Shown piece after piece: positions 11,193 through 22,966 of a stretch of 64,000 nt of DNA. The position numbers and the translations under genes are program-made. Every line of letters starts with the position of its first letter. The stretch's first letter is position 1. This DNA comes from Polytrichum commune. Lineage: Eukaryota > Streptophyta > Polytrichopsida > Polytrichales > Polytrichaceae. The DNA lies in NCBI GenBank assembly GCA_950295325.1, contig OX485804.1, forward strand, positions 32,734,001 through 32,798,000, in the 5' to 3' direction. The notes beneath the pieces were generated by a model. The model saw nothing but the letters and a program-made list of their open reading frames with translations. It ran no database searches and was not told the origin of the DNA.

Positions 11193-11571
11193 ATTAAAAT
11201 ATATTGGGTGTGTAGAATTGCCTTACTGTGTATAAATATGTACATTTCATTATTAATTAAAAAAAATGATGGATTTTTTTGTGAGTATTCAGTCTAAACC
11301 CCTAAAACATATGACACTTTGACTTGACAAATCCAAATCGACCACTTCACTATCCACAGTCATACACTAACTATTAGACGTTTCCAAACACGTTTACAAG
11401 TGCGTTCCCAACTGAATTGTTGTCCCACTTCACTACCATGACTCCGCAAAGTTAATTCGGACATGAAATGAACAAAGGTGGATTTTTATAATTCCTCCAA
11501 TCAATGTTTATAGTAGTAAAAGACATGTAGTGAAGTGGGTGTTGGAATAAAAGACGTGTTTTGTTGGAGTG
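11193..11571 (+). repeat. CACTA right subterminal region and terminal inverted repeat
   Basis: This non-coding end follows the TNP2 stop. It holds CACTTCACTA motifs (about 11342 and 11432) and the inverse GTAGTGAAGTG (about 11527). The last 30 bases (11542-11571) are the right terminal inverted repeat, ending GTTTTGTTGGAGTG. Confidence 0.8.
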
Positions 11572-12953
11572 GTGGTCAAAAATCTTATGAGGGTGATCAA
11601 TCACAAGTCGTCACCACAAGAACCCTATATCCATTCACCTTTAAAAATAAAGATCCATCCATGTCAACATTACATGACCCTAGTGAATAGTCAAATGGAC
11701 TTGGTCGACTGTGGATGCCTCAACCTTAAGAGAAGAGGGGCCTTTTTATGCACATTTTTAGCTCCGCACCCACTTCTTGTAGCATACAAAACACGCAAAT
11801 GAGGTGGATGTGTTGCAAGGTAGGAATTGGAGAGTGGCAACCTTAAGGTATTGTCGGACATGAGGCATGATCAAGGGAAAACTTGAGTTTCACATAAAAT
11901 GCTCCTTTTTCTTGCATGTTGGGTTCTTGAGGGTTTACAATTTTATTTTATTTTTATAGTGGAGGCAAGTCAAACATTGTCGCCGTTTTGTTTCCAATTC
12001 TTAGGGACTAAGAGGTTTAAGTGGTGGATATTGAGATTGTGTCCATGACGCCATGTGATTTTGGTGGTGGCATGTTTGTGTTTCAATATAGTGTTGTTTG
12101 TTGAGTTTTCATAGTTATAAACTCATTTGTTTCTTCAAGATTTGTAATTCTCTTGTGATAGTTGGTGGACTAAAGTAGTTGTTGGCACTAAATTCCACAC
12201 GTGCATTTTGTTGTCTTTTGGAAATTTTAAGAGACATGATTTTTTCTAAAATATATAATATTGGTAAATAAAAATAGTATAATATACTCATCCTTGGGCA
12301 TCCCCACATAAAAAGATGAAATTTGGAAAAGGCATGATTGAGTGATCCCAAATATTACCTTCAATAAAAGAACAAAATTCTTCCCAAAAATACCCTTTTC
12401 TCGCATGTGGGCCCATCAATCGACACTAGGTGCATCTTATGTGCATTATGTGCATTGATGATAAATAGTGTGGGTCACACTAAATCATACGTAGTTTGTA
12501 GCTTTGATCTTATCCTTCAATGGACATTTCTATTTAAGGTATGTGAAATCTTGAAGTTAAATTGGCTAGTTTTATAAGAGGGGGCTATAATGGACACATT
12601 TAGCTTTGCACACATTTCTCCTATGAAATTAAGTTTGTGAACAATTGCAAGAAATCTAGCAAATCCATATTCAATTGGCACCCATTGTCCTGACAATTTT
12701 CAATGTTTACTTCAATACCTCGTGCGTTACCAAAAACACATATTCTCTTTCTTCTTACATGGTCATATAGATCCCCTCAAATATAATGTTGACTACTTAA
12801 CCTAAAAAAAGTTTAAAAATATATATATTGATCCCACGTGGACATGTGTTTGTTCATAGACGCACCTAACTGCACACACTCACATGTAGGTGTCCGTAAA
12901 AATGTGTAATTGAATAAGGCTTGCTTACCTTAATATAAAGGACCGCAACTTTA
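11572..12953. other. intergenic, no gene recognised
   Basis: This is AT-rich sequence with only short chance reading frames. GCTTTGCACACATTT-like phrases near 11760 and 12600, echoed near 17220, suggest an old diverged repeat that I could not delimit. Confidence 0.5.
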
Positions 12954-13439
12954 GGGCCACTTCACACACGAGTCAAGTGCCGTGACCATGAAATTGTGAG
13001 AGCCCAAAAGAAAAGTGTCCAAAGGCCGTCCCAAAACACCTCCAAAATCATGTATTGTGTCACGGACCTTCAAGTGTAATGTGAAGTCATATGTGACCAT
13101 GCACTCAACCAAATTCTATTTCAATGAATTTCTATTTGTGTCGGTCCTCACGCATGATAAAATATAATAAATCAATAGTTGTGAGCATTCGGAGTGGTAT
13201 GGTCTCCCGGTTTTTGTGTTAGACCTACCTCCAACATGTGATTTTTGAAAATAATCCAAGTGACCATGAAACATGATCCATTTGATGCCATGTAGGCATC
13301 CATGTAGACTTTACATCCATCTTGCATTCACATACTCCGTTGATCCCTCAAGCATACTGTGAAGCGAACTTGGACTGGCTCTGCCTTTTCCACCAATGAG
13401 AGTGCTTAAAGTGTAATGGTCACGTGTGTGAAGTGGCTA
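12954..13439 (+). mobile_element. Family A MITE, copy 2
   Basis: This 486-bp copy begins GGGCCACTTCACACACGAG, ends GTGTGTGAAGTGGCTA, and is flanked by an exact TTA/TTA duplication (12951-12953 and 13440-13442). The interior aligns along its full length with the other family A copies. Confidence 0.88.
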
Positions 13440-13609
13440 TTAGCTCATTTGCTATGTACCTTCCCTTGTAATGACGTTGTGTGGATTGTTTCAAAATTAT
13501 TTATTGAACAATTGTGTGTGTGCAATTTTAATGAAGAGGGCATGATCAATCCCCCAAAAGTTTTGGAGTGAATCTCAAATTGTTATGAATTATTAAACCA
13601 TTGATAATC

Positions 13610-13654
<45 letters not shown>

Positions 13655-15176
13655 TTGAATGCCTATATGAGGTTCCTCCAATTATGTGGATTATTGAGCC
13701 TATAATGCTTGATAGAATTTGAGCATGTAGTCCAACTTCTTTCAAACATGTGATTTTTGGTGTATGTCCTTAGATGTGCACCTAACCATGCATTTCTCAA
13801 ATACAAGTGTTTGATTAAGATAAATAAATGAATTATGTCCACTTACCTTATTGGCTGGACCCAATAGGATCCCAAGTAGAAGTTACATTCCAACATTTAT
13901 AGTGACGAACCGTAAACAAAGAATAATAACGGCAAAGTGGACCACTTAACATTGTTTGTTGTCTTGTGTCCTTATAACTATGCAAAGTCAATGAGGGTTG
14001 TATGTTCACAAAACCTATCCTTGAGGAAGGTGATAACCTTGATTCCTATGTAAAATCCCGACATCACTTTTTAAAGCTAACATCAACACCTAAATTTGGG
14101 TCAAAGACCCCAAAATAATCTACTAAGGTTATTTTAATATGAGTCAACAATAAACCTATAGGGGGCATAATAATACTACACATCGTATGGAGTTGGGAAA
14201 CCAAAGCCATCATTGCAAATCCAATATAGGGATCATATTTAATCACATATTATGAAAGTGGAAGAAGTCAATTTGAATTCTAAAGTTTTAAACTCAATTT
14301 ATACAAACCTCGAGGTCAAACCCCGACATAAGCCATTTCAAAGGCACCTAACACACATTGGTGTCATTAATCAATGTTGTGTCATGAAACTACCACATTT
14401 CTAGTGGTGTAAGTTAGAGGTGTGCCACCAAGTACTTCAAACAAACAAGTTACAAACCCACCCTTCCCTTGCAAGGTACAGTAGTGTCACAACTAGGTCC
14501 AAATTGTTGTGGATCTAAGACATATGTTAGAGAGGGTGCTCTAATTCATCTCTACTAATTTCATAATGTAGTTTCCACACGGGATTCAAGAGGGTCTTAA
14601 CCAATGTAGGATTGACAATGTGGCAAGGCTTGAGGGGGAATTCATGGAGTTTGTCAAAATAGAGAGCCCTCTACATTACCCACAAAACCAACCCTTCCCC
14701 CCACATCCACAAAAGGGAAGAGTTTTGTGACGTCTACCGAGGAGGATGAAAACAAAAAAAATTACAATATATACTCCAATGGTTTAGGGTTTGATTTGAA
14801 TTGACCCCTAATTCGGGTTCAAAGACCCCAAATTTAGTCTAGTGAGATCCAATTGAAATTAACCAACAACAAACTTGGGAGGGGCATACTTTTATTGCAC
14901 CACCATGGTAAGTGTTGTGAAATGAAACCCCTCACAAAACAAAACCATCCTTTCCTTGTACATGTACTTAATTCAATACAATAGTGTCACAAACTATCAT
15001 AATCTTATTCAGCTGAGTTTGTACGCTAGGTGGGGTCGGGAATAAGCTCAACCATATTCAAAATTATACTTTGTTTATTCTCATAGTAGAGCACTGCAAT
15101 GGCATATTTAGGCTGAAATAATATACTTATATTATTAGAATGGAATAGTCAATGAAAACTAAATAATGTCATAATC
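13440..15176. other. intergenic with old dispersed repeats
   Basis: There is no gene. A (GA)n microsatellite lies at 13613-13649. The stretch 13719-13860 belongs to a dispersed repeat also seen at 17.4, 57.2 and 59.1 kb. Sequences near 14087-14175 and 14806-14900 are diverged direct repeats of each other, sharing GGGTCAAAGACCCCAAA-like cores. Confidence 0.5.
13613..13649. repeat. (GA)n microsatellite
   Basis: An uninterrupted GA dinucleotide run of about 18 units. Confidence 0.95.
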
Positions 15177-15367
15177 TCCCTAGGTCCAAGTATAACATCA
15201 TTCAAATTCATAAGAACGTTATGTGGGACTAACAATATTCCACAAAATATTCCCATATATTCCCACTTTCAATCCGAATGTGAGGAATGTTCTGTGGAAT
15301 ATTATCAGTCCCACATAACATTGTTATGGATCTTAAATAATATTATGAGTTATTAAGAATCTAGGGG
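15177..15367. mobile_element. foldback (palindromic) element, about 190 bp
   Basis: The two halves are near reverse complements. The left half has GTTATGTGGGACTAACAATA and the right half reads back as GTTATGTGGGACTGATAATA. The inverted match continues outward, more weakly, to CCCTAG/CTAGGG ends. It has no coding capacity and no clear target duplication. Confidence 0.7.
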
Positions 15368-15774
15368 ATTTACCCACTAACACGAGTCTTAACCCCGGAT
15401 CGACAACTTTCCTTCAAGACTTCGAAGCAAGTATCCTATGGTTTGTGATATGCTATGTCATCACATGCCTCAAACAAAATTTTAAAATATCACCTCTCCC
15501 ATTACATATGCACCACTCTCTAGATTCTAACATAAGGCCAATATAATCATCAAGAAAACGCTTGCTTGATTGCACTTCTTCCCATATTCATTTGTGGGAA
15601 TACCGTGTGGCAACCTCAAGATAAGATAAGCACAACATGCGAGGGGCAATTGTCCGGAGAACAATTTGAACTTGGCACCACGTGAACATTTAGGAATTTC
15701 TTGGGTTGAGGAATGGGCATGCATGTTATTAATGCGGATTGGGCAAAAATCTTTGAGGCATGTTAAAAACAATT

Positions 15775-15789
15775 GGGGGGGGGGGGGGG
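15775..15789 (+). repeat. G15 homopolymer
   Basis: Fifteen consecutive G bases, immediately followed by AGGGG. Confidence 0.9.
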
Positions 15790-15825
15790 AGGGGTGATGA
15801 GGATCCGAATGTTCGCTAGTGTCCG

Positions 15826-16011
15826 GAGAGTTCAAATCTTAGTGTTTCACAAGTCCAACCGGTTACATGTTATGATCTTTCGGTTTTTTTCTTTTCTTTT
15901 TCTTCATTATATTGATGTATATTCCATAGATTTCTCTCAAATGATCGGTAATTTTCTTGACGTCTTGAACTTCGATTGGTTATTTTTTGAACTCAATTGG
16001 TTCATTTGTAA
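15826..16011 (+). mobile_element. Family L MITE, left part, interrupted by family B
   Basis: It aligns with the complete L element at 45.2 kb (CAAGTCCAACCGGTTACAT and AAATGATCGGTAATTTTC are shared). It breaks at TTTGTAA, where the family B element begins. Confidence 0.65.
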
Positions 16012-16373
16012 CTACACTAAATATGGCATTTAGTATCATCAATTCTAATTGTCTTGCTCAATACTAATTAGAAAACCGCGGTGTATTGTCACCAACACTA
16101 AATGCTAACCCAACCATATTTGTCACTCCTTGTAAATTTCTTTTGGGATTATAGATTTATAGTGTTGCAATTACTGTCACTTACCAAGTGATTTCTCATC
16201 CAAATTTCAATCACCCGTGACAATATTTCATCACAGGTAGGGTTTTGGCCAATGGATGAACTCATCCATCATCCATGACAATATTTGCTCGCTTAATCAT
16301 AAGCATTGTCATTCAAAAAGTTACCATGGTGACATAAAATACCATATGACACTAACTATCATATTTAGTGTAG
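16012..16373 (+). mobile_element. Family B MITE, copy 1
   Basis: The ends are CTACACTAAATATGGCAT and ATGATATTTAGTGTAG-like inverted sequences. It is flanked by TAA on both sides (16009-16011 and 16374-16376). The length is 362 bp and it has no coding capacity. Related copies lie at 43.4, 55.5 and 57.7-59.1 kb. Confidence 0.75.
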
Positions 16374-16636
16374 TAACTTATTCTAGACATACAAGAGTAA
16401 TTTTCTGTAACTTAAGATCTAAGGTACTACAAAAGTGTGTATTCGAAGTGTGATATGAATACAAATGGAGTGAAAGAAATTTCAAATGCATTGATGCATC
16501 ACAATTTATTGGTGGACCTTGCAATGTTTGGAGTGTATTGAGGGTAAAAACCACCATGCTTGTAATTTACCAATCAAGTAAGATTTATAATTTTTATAAT
16601 TCCATTAGGAGGCGTTTTCTCCATATAGATGAGATA

Positions 16637-16898
16637 GAGGTTTGAGATGACCCTAAACTATTGGGTGATAGTGGAGAGGTACCCATTTTCGAATGGAGTG
16701 GTTGGCGGTTCGATTCCCATTGTGAAATCTTCTCTCTATTTGATGGGAAAAAACTAGCTAGATAGGTAAGAAGCCAATAGAACCCACGGCAAGGTAGGCA
16801 ATGAACCCCACCCTACACCAAGAGGATTCTTGAGCAGGGTAGGGCCAACAGGCTCAAATTCATATTAGATTGCTTGACGTTGGTTTAATTATTTATAA
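16637..16898 (+). mobile_element. tRNA-like SINE, family S1, copy 1
   Basis: It contains a B-box-like GGTTCGATTCC (about 16711) and an upstream A-box-like GGGTGATAGTGG. It aligns with the minus-strand copy at 39.4-39.6 kb over CCTAAACTATTGG... and TGTGAAATCT(C/T)CTC. A possible ATGAGATA target repeat flanks it (16629-16636 and 16899-16906). The borders are less certain than those of the other copy. Confidence 0.6.
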
Positions 16899-16999
16899 AT
16901 GAGATAATCCATAAAAAAAATCTCAATACATTTAAAGCATATTTGATAGGAACAAATTGCAACCAAATTTTTAGCATAGTTGGAGCTCATTTGCATGGT

Positions 17000-19900
17000 A
17001 GTGCCCAATATGCCTCAATACAAACAATTCTATAAGGAACAAATTTTGTTCAAATCTAGAGACTCCAAGCCCTTTGAGTATAGTAATGGTGCATCTTTAT
17101 ATTCCTCATACATTGTTGAATTTTGAGCATATTAGGGGACATAAAAATAAGCATTTCCCCTCATTTGCAAGTCATATATGACCTCTATGTCATTTAGGGG
17201 TTAAACATACACTTTTTCCTCTGCACCCATTTTCCCGTAGGATATGAAACCCAAAAATAGTGCATGATGGGTAGCAAATCTAAATCGTGTAGGGTGTCGT
17301 TCTTCTCATGGTTTTTGAAAACTTCTATGAATATCTTGATATGCATTTCCAAATTGAATGATCATATAGATTTTATCTTGATTCTTGAACATAGAATGGT
17401 TAACAAATATTGAACATGTACTTCAAACCTTTTTTAACGCGTGTCTGCTTGATGTTGGTTCTTAGTTCCACACCTAATCACAAACCACTCTAATATAGGT
17501 GTTTTATTCAAGGGATGTTTAAGATTCACGAATCAATTGAACTAGGCCCACTTACCTTATTGCCCAAAGGGTGTAAGGGCATCTCCACCACTCCCCTCCA
17601 ACCAAACCCCCCAACAATGTTGGCAATAGAATGGGTTGAGGCCCTCATGGCGAGGACAAGTGTTTGGCCATCGCCACTCCACTCCCCAATTGAAATATGT
17701 TTTTCAATGATTCAATTGTCCCATGGGGAATCCACATGTGGGAACATTCTTCCCCTAGTCAAGGGTTGCCACATGTGTCATCCCACCAGAGTTCGGGAAG
17801 TTTTTGAAGCCTTAGTGGCTAATTGCCGGTAGTTGCTACGAAGGGTCGGATTTTTTCCAATTTACATCGGCAAGAGCCGGTCTTTTGTAAAATCAATCGG
17901 CCAATTGCCTATATTTTCATATTTTCATTGGCCAATATCCAATTAAATGGAATTCATATCGGCACTAATTGTTTAAAAAATGTATGAAAAGTTATTAGAA
18001 ATCATTTCTTAGTACAAAATCCTGAATAAGTGAAAAGAAAGGCATGTTCAAAACTTTAAATTTGAAGAGTTAATATCCTTGGCAGGAATTGAACCTAGCA
18101 ATGCCTTCACCGCTTGAAGGCCAAGGGTCCCCCAATTCTTCATAGAAGCAATTGGATTTGGTCATGGAAAAGTTGCATAATTCAAAAAGTTTAAGGTTTA
18201 GGGTACTTCCTCAAGTGCATCATCAGATGCCCCATAAATCCAGTAACTCCCAAGAAGAATCGGCTACATTTCCGGGACATTTTATGGTCCATCGGCTAAT
18301 TGCCGGAGGATTGAAATTACAGTCGGATTGCCATCCGATGGTTGGAAATTTGGACCGGCCATGAGGGGAAATCCATTGGCTGATAATGAACTAGCCGTCG
18401 GTTTTCCCCGAACATAGCATCCCACTCGTTAAACAATCAAATCTAATTTCGCATGCTTAATGTGTCCACACATGAGACATTCTCCCCAAATCAAGGGTGA
18501 CACACATACCCTAATAAAAGTAATGTCAGGGTTTAGTTTATACACCAACGTGAATGGGAGCCCGTTTTTCCATGTCGTGGTCATGTTTAACCAAGCTTCA
18601 CGGTAAGTGTAGAAGTAACGTCAGGGTTTAGTTTATACACCAATGTGAATTGGAGCCCGTTCTTCCATACACATACCCCACTTAGTGTTCAAAGGTTGAG
18701 TTCTCACATGTATTGCAAATTGAAAGGCACCAAATTAGATGCACTTCATGCAAAAAAATTACCAATTCTAGAGCTTTTTGCAAAAATAAAAAACCCTAAT
18801 CCTACAATGAGTTAACAACATGCTATAGAAGCTTAAAGCCAACACTCATAGACATAACATTCCAAAGCCTATTTACATCGCTCCCTTTTCTAAAAGGAGT
18901 CACATTGGGTGAGGCCATGAATCAAGCATGTTTGATTCCTGGCATGCATCACTACTGGTATGATGGGTAGGAGTGTGTTGGTGGCTTACTTGTTGCGCTA
19001 GTGTTGGGCTTCATGCGCTTGGCAGCAAGCATACCACTTACAGACATAAAATATTATTTCATTGATGCAAACATGTACAAATCGAGTTTTGCCTCCCAAA
19101 TGCACATTCACTCTTCCTAAGTGAACAATACTCGTACTATCTATCATTCATTTTGCAAGGGTGGACTAGATTAAAAGAACATTATTCCATCATAATTCAT
19201 TGCACTAGGAGTGCAACACCCTAGTGTTGAGTAATGTTACGAAATCATAATAAAATAAAATGCACAAAATCTAACCATTCTCTCTCAACTTACTTGTAAA
19301 GATCCTCAAGACAAATAGGAATAGAATACTACACATGTATGCTAATCAAGGCCTTCCAATTATGTATACGCAAGGGTTTGTCTTATCATCTTTTAAGTGC
19401 AAGATATTATGCAACATGACAATAATCTGCATACAATGCGACAACCAATAACCATCCACATGCATGCCTAAGCATTTTGGCCACTCGGACATTCAAAGAA
19501 AATTGAGTCTTTGTGTTTGAAGCACTACTAGCTTACCTTCCGAAAATGTGATGAGTTCCAAGGTATCTCCTCTACCTCACTTTGAGTCAAGAGATTGTAC
19601 AATGTCTATCGAAGTTTATTTTTGGAACCAAGTCTCCATTGAAATGCATTACTCAACTCAAGGGGCTTGGTTTTGTGGGTCTGAATTATTTCAAAGATAA
19701 CGGAATGCAACAATTGAATTTTGAAGGCAACAAATCTCGACTCCACACTCACTCGGTTACATTTTAGGGCCTCCACATGACATGAATGTGATTTAATGGG
19801 GACGATTGGTAGATATCAATATGGATAATTTTAATCTTTCAATTATGGGAAAAGATTATTCAAATTCTTATAGACAATCCACTCTCTACAAGCATATGAG

Positions 19901-20280
19901 TCCTAGGCAACTTGTGTTGCAGTGGTGAAAATCATCATGCGTTAGTGAAAATTCTAAAAATTGACTACTGTAATAGATTTGTAAGAAATCCCACCGACGC
20001 AAGACACGTTGCATGGGTTTCATACGTTGATAGTGACTTGAGACACCTCATTGACTTTACATCCTCCTGAGGATGTTTGACAATGATCCACATGAAACCG
20101 AATCACATGTCCTTGTCAATTGTTAGTAGAAAATATATGATAGGTAAAACAACCTCCTATCGCTTATTGGTTCATTTAACCATGTGAACATAGGGGAGGA
20201 AATGTCACTTGTAGGTGAACTTGAACCAACATGTGGAGAGTTATCCGTAGTGAGCAGAGAACACAACTTCCATGTTAACA
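17000..20280. other. intergenic, no gene recognised
   Basis: No coding sequence is supported. A 105-codon open frame at 17515-17832 has no domain I recognise, is proline-rich, and overlaps dispersed repeat sequence near 17.4-17.57 kb, so I do not call it a gene. GGC(T/C)AATTGCC phrases recur around 17815-18300. Confidence 0.45.
18520..18671 (+). repeat. local tandem duplication, about 94-bp spacing
   Basis: A segment beginning GTCAGGGTTTAGTTTATACA appears twice (about 18526 and 18620), each time leading to GAGCCCGTT(T/C)TTCCAT. Shorter relatives of the GACGTGAATTTGA phrase occur at 32.27, 37.33, 56.74 and 56.86 kb, so this is part of a dispersed repeat. Confidence 0.75.
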
Positions 20281-20284
20281 TTTG

Positions 20285-21262
20285 AGAAATGGAAGGCGGT
20301 TGTCTGCACGCATATACTCCTTTGAAAAGATGAATTCACAAAAGCGTAAACTCAATTTCATGAAATTACAAACCAATTTAGCAATAGGTTCTACCAATTT
20401 CTTTGGAATCATGAACCAAGTTCACTATATAGACAACCGATTTAACTTGAACTTTCAACCAATTTCATGACATATTGTGAACAATTTCATGATTTAGTTC
20501 TCATATTCAAAACTTCACAACATCAATTTCATGAATTGTAAACTTTATTTCACAAAATGGTACATCATGTACAAGATTCTCCTAATAGCTCCCCACGACT
20601 AGATTCCACTCATGTTTGGAGGCTCTCGCCAACATCCAGATGTTGCAACACTGCACTCCAAACACGTTATGCGCTCTACTCATGCAACCAACACTCTTCC
20701 CACAATCAAATTCACAACCACACTACACTCTCAAATCACTTCAACTACATTGGGTTTGTGTTGCTTGCTTTGATGTATAGTAATCAAAGACCAGAGAAGA
20801 GCTGGCACTACTTGCATCCGGCTTTGATTTATTGTATTGAAAGACCAAAGAAAATTTGACATCAAGGTTGGAAGCTTCGAAGTAAACACATAACAAAGGG
20901 GAACCAATGAACAACAAGAAGGCAAAGAATGCGAAACGAGGAGTCAAGAAGTTGAGAATACGAAAACCACAGGGTGCAAAAAGATTTATGAAATTGGTCT
21001 GGAAGATTCATGAAGTTGTTAGAGGTAAAGGTCCACTATCTTGAAATTGAGGTGTGGCACATGTCAAGTTGGTTTAGAAGAATCATGACCTAATTCAGAA
21101 GGTGCATGAAATTTGTAGAACGCTTTGGGAGCATTGATTGGAAGGTTCATGAAGTAGCTTGGAACCTTCATGAAATTAAGTTTGCATATTTGTGCAGTCA
21201 TCTCACCAAAGTAGTAAACGAGCAACCTTGTACAAGAGGGTAATCTTCTCCTTTGTACTAGT
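20285..21262. repeat. diverged long inverted repeat around about 1 kb
   Basis: The left arm (about 20285-20470) and right arm (about 21064-21262) are complementary copies. Both contain AA(A/C)T(C/T)AATTTCATGAA and give related chance translations (KLNFMK in each). The space between is full of TTCATGA phrases. No ends or duplication could be fixed; it may be a foldback element remnant. Confidence 0.55.
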
Positions 21263-21376
21263 GGTTTGATCACAAGTTAGCACTTGGACCATGTGACTTT
21301 AATATACTCCATTTTTGTCATGACGTGAATCCTTTGTCCTTTTGCTAGATCTCTTTGGCACGGGAGGGCTTGATAC

Positions 21377-21704
21377 TACACTAAATGTCCAGTAGTCATT
21401 CGTCACCCACACACTACAAGCATATGAGTCCTAGGTAATTGACGAATGTCACTGGAAACTTGTTCTATACAACTGGAAAGTTTGCAAATCTAGCACAATG
21501 GTAGATTTGTATTGTTCTTTCATTGACGTAGGACTCATACCCTGGTAGTGATATTGTTCCCATGTCATTAACTACATTGCAACCGCTGGGTGACAACTAG
21601 AGAGGGCACATGACACCCGGTGCTACAAGACAAATCACAAAGACCACTGTAATGAACATGATACACAAATTATGATGCCACACTAAATCAAATGTTTAGT
21701 GTAG
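21377..21704 (+). mobile_element. Family O MITE with CTACACTAAAT ends
   Basis: The left end is CTACACTAAATGTCC and the right end AAATGTTTAGTGTAG, about 328 bp apart. The terminal words match families B, C and D, but the interior differs. Confidence 0.55.
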
Positions 21705-22966
21705 CGGTAATGAATCAAGCTTTGATAGGGGACCCAACAACAATGACAATCACCAAGCAGGCAAATTACTGACCATGCCTACAACATGTCCTGAATCATG
21801 CAATTGAGTATTCTTGTTTACACATGATCCGACACACACTAGAAATCCCAGAGCATTAGTCTACAGATTATTAATCTATACCCAGATGAGTTGCAAATTT
21901 TCCAGTGATGCGAGACTAGTGCTATGGGACGTCTTGTCTATTAATTGGTTCTAGGTATTGACACATTTCATCCATACCTCCAATTGACTGAATGCTAAAT
22001 ATTCTCAAAACAGCATGAGTGAAGGCTACCTGTTCTCCCCAAGTTCCTGGGTTGAAAACGTGATAGCACAGTCCAACACTGCGGCCCAACAGCCAATGCA
22101 ACGACCAATATGATCATTACACAGATTATTGATCAAGTTTACACCTGTCAAAAGAGTGGAACTCCCAAACTTATGAATTGCGAAAAAGAATGTATACTAT
22201 ATCACAAGTGCACCAGGAAATGATGAGGAATTGGTCTTTGGCTTTGACCCCTGACGATTCCCAGCAATCTGATAGTAACCCTAACTTACACCTGCGCTTG
22301 CAAACCTAACTTATGAGATGCCACTCTGTTTCTCGACTCGCTGTTCACTCTGTCACTCTGTTCTTGTAATATCTTACAAGTAATAATTTCTCCTCCTTCT
22401 CCAGAAAGGGAAGGACAAGGACCGGAAGACAGCACTGATACATGCATGTGTGCAGGTAAGACGGACGAACTGACTTGCATGGATCACGGCAAGTACTTAT
22501 CCAGTGACAGAAAGGCAAAGCCTAGCACTGATGGGAGGTGCTAAAAACGTCTGGAACAGAATGGTTCAAGGTTGAACTGAAAGATCCCTTAGAGCTGTGA
22601 ACCAATTGCAGATAAATGAAAGATGCGAGTCGGAACTAGAGCTATCTACGTCTGAGTCATCCAATTAGGAAACTTGACCGGTGCGAAGAACCCCAAGTAT
22701 CGCTTTGTGAAATCTTGAGACTACTGATCAAGAACCGCTGTACGTTGAATGTATGGAATCAAATTCAAGGTGATAGACCAAGAATGCTATCTCTTAGCGC
22801 AAAAACAATCAATGGAAAGTGACCTGGCAGCCAAGCTGCTTAGTAATTGCGAACAATACTTTCAGTGCACTGAACCAGGATGATGTGTACCATAATCATG
22901 TTTTACACGGTAAGAACTCGATGTCTGCGCGCGGACAATACGGACACTTGTGTAAACAAGGGCGCC
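21705..22966. other. region downstream of the KDSR-like gene
   Basis: Composition shifts to more balanced GC at about 22 kb and repeats disappear. No second gene is recognisable. It presumably includes the 3' untranslated region of the minus-strand gene ending at 22967; I could not fix a poly(A) site. Confidence 0.5.

Larger units (their letters stand above)
1096..11571 (+). mobile_element. CACTA (En/Spm, CMC) DNA transposon, about 10.5 kb, decayed
   Basis: The left terminus is CATTACAACAAAACAC and the right terminus, reverse-complemented, is CACTCCAACAAAACAC. Both are one or two changes from a CACTACAAC start, and both are followed by a TCTTTTA block. The element is flanked by a 3-bp direct repeat, GTG (1093-1095 and 11572-11574), as expected for CACTA insertion. 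Subterminal CTTCACTA(C) motifs recur in both orientations near the two ends. Inside are a minus-strand TNPA/Transposase_24-like gene, a plus-strand zinc-finger exon, a SET domain, and a plus-strand TNP2 transposase. Every gene carries stops, so this copy cannot be autonomous. A hAT-type MITE (6706-7391) is inserted in the transposase exon. Confidence 0.92.

Noticed and set aside
13613-13649. Regulatory GA element
   Set aside because: It is a plain microsatellite with no nearby gene.
17515-17832. A 105-codon frame as a protein gene
   Set aside because: No domain, overlap with dispersed repeat sequence, and no splice or start context.
20557-20859. A 100-codon plus-strand frame between the arms of the inverted repeat
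   Set aside because: Overlapping minus-strand frames of similar length exist and no domain is visible.
19886-21435. A short LTR retrotransposon bounded by the 22-bp direct repeats
   Set aside because: The match is only 22 bp, with no TG...CA ends, primer-binding site or polypurine tract.
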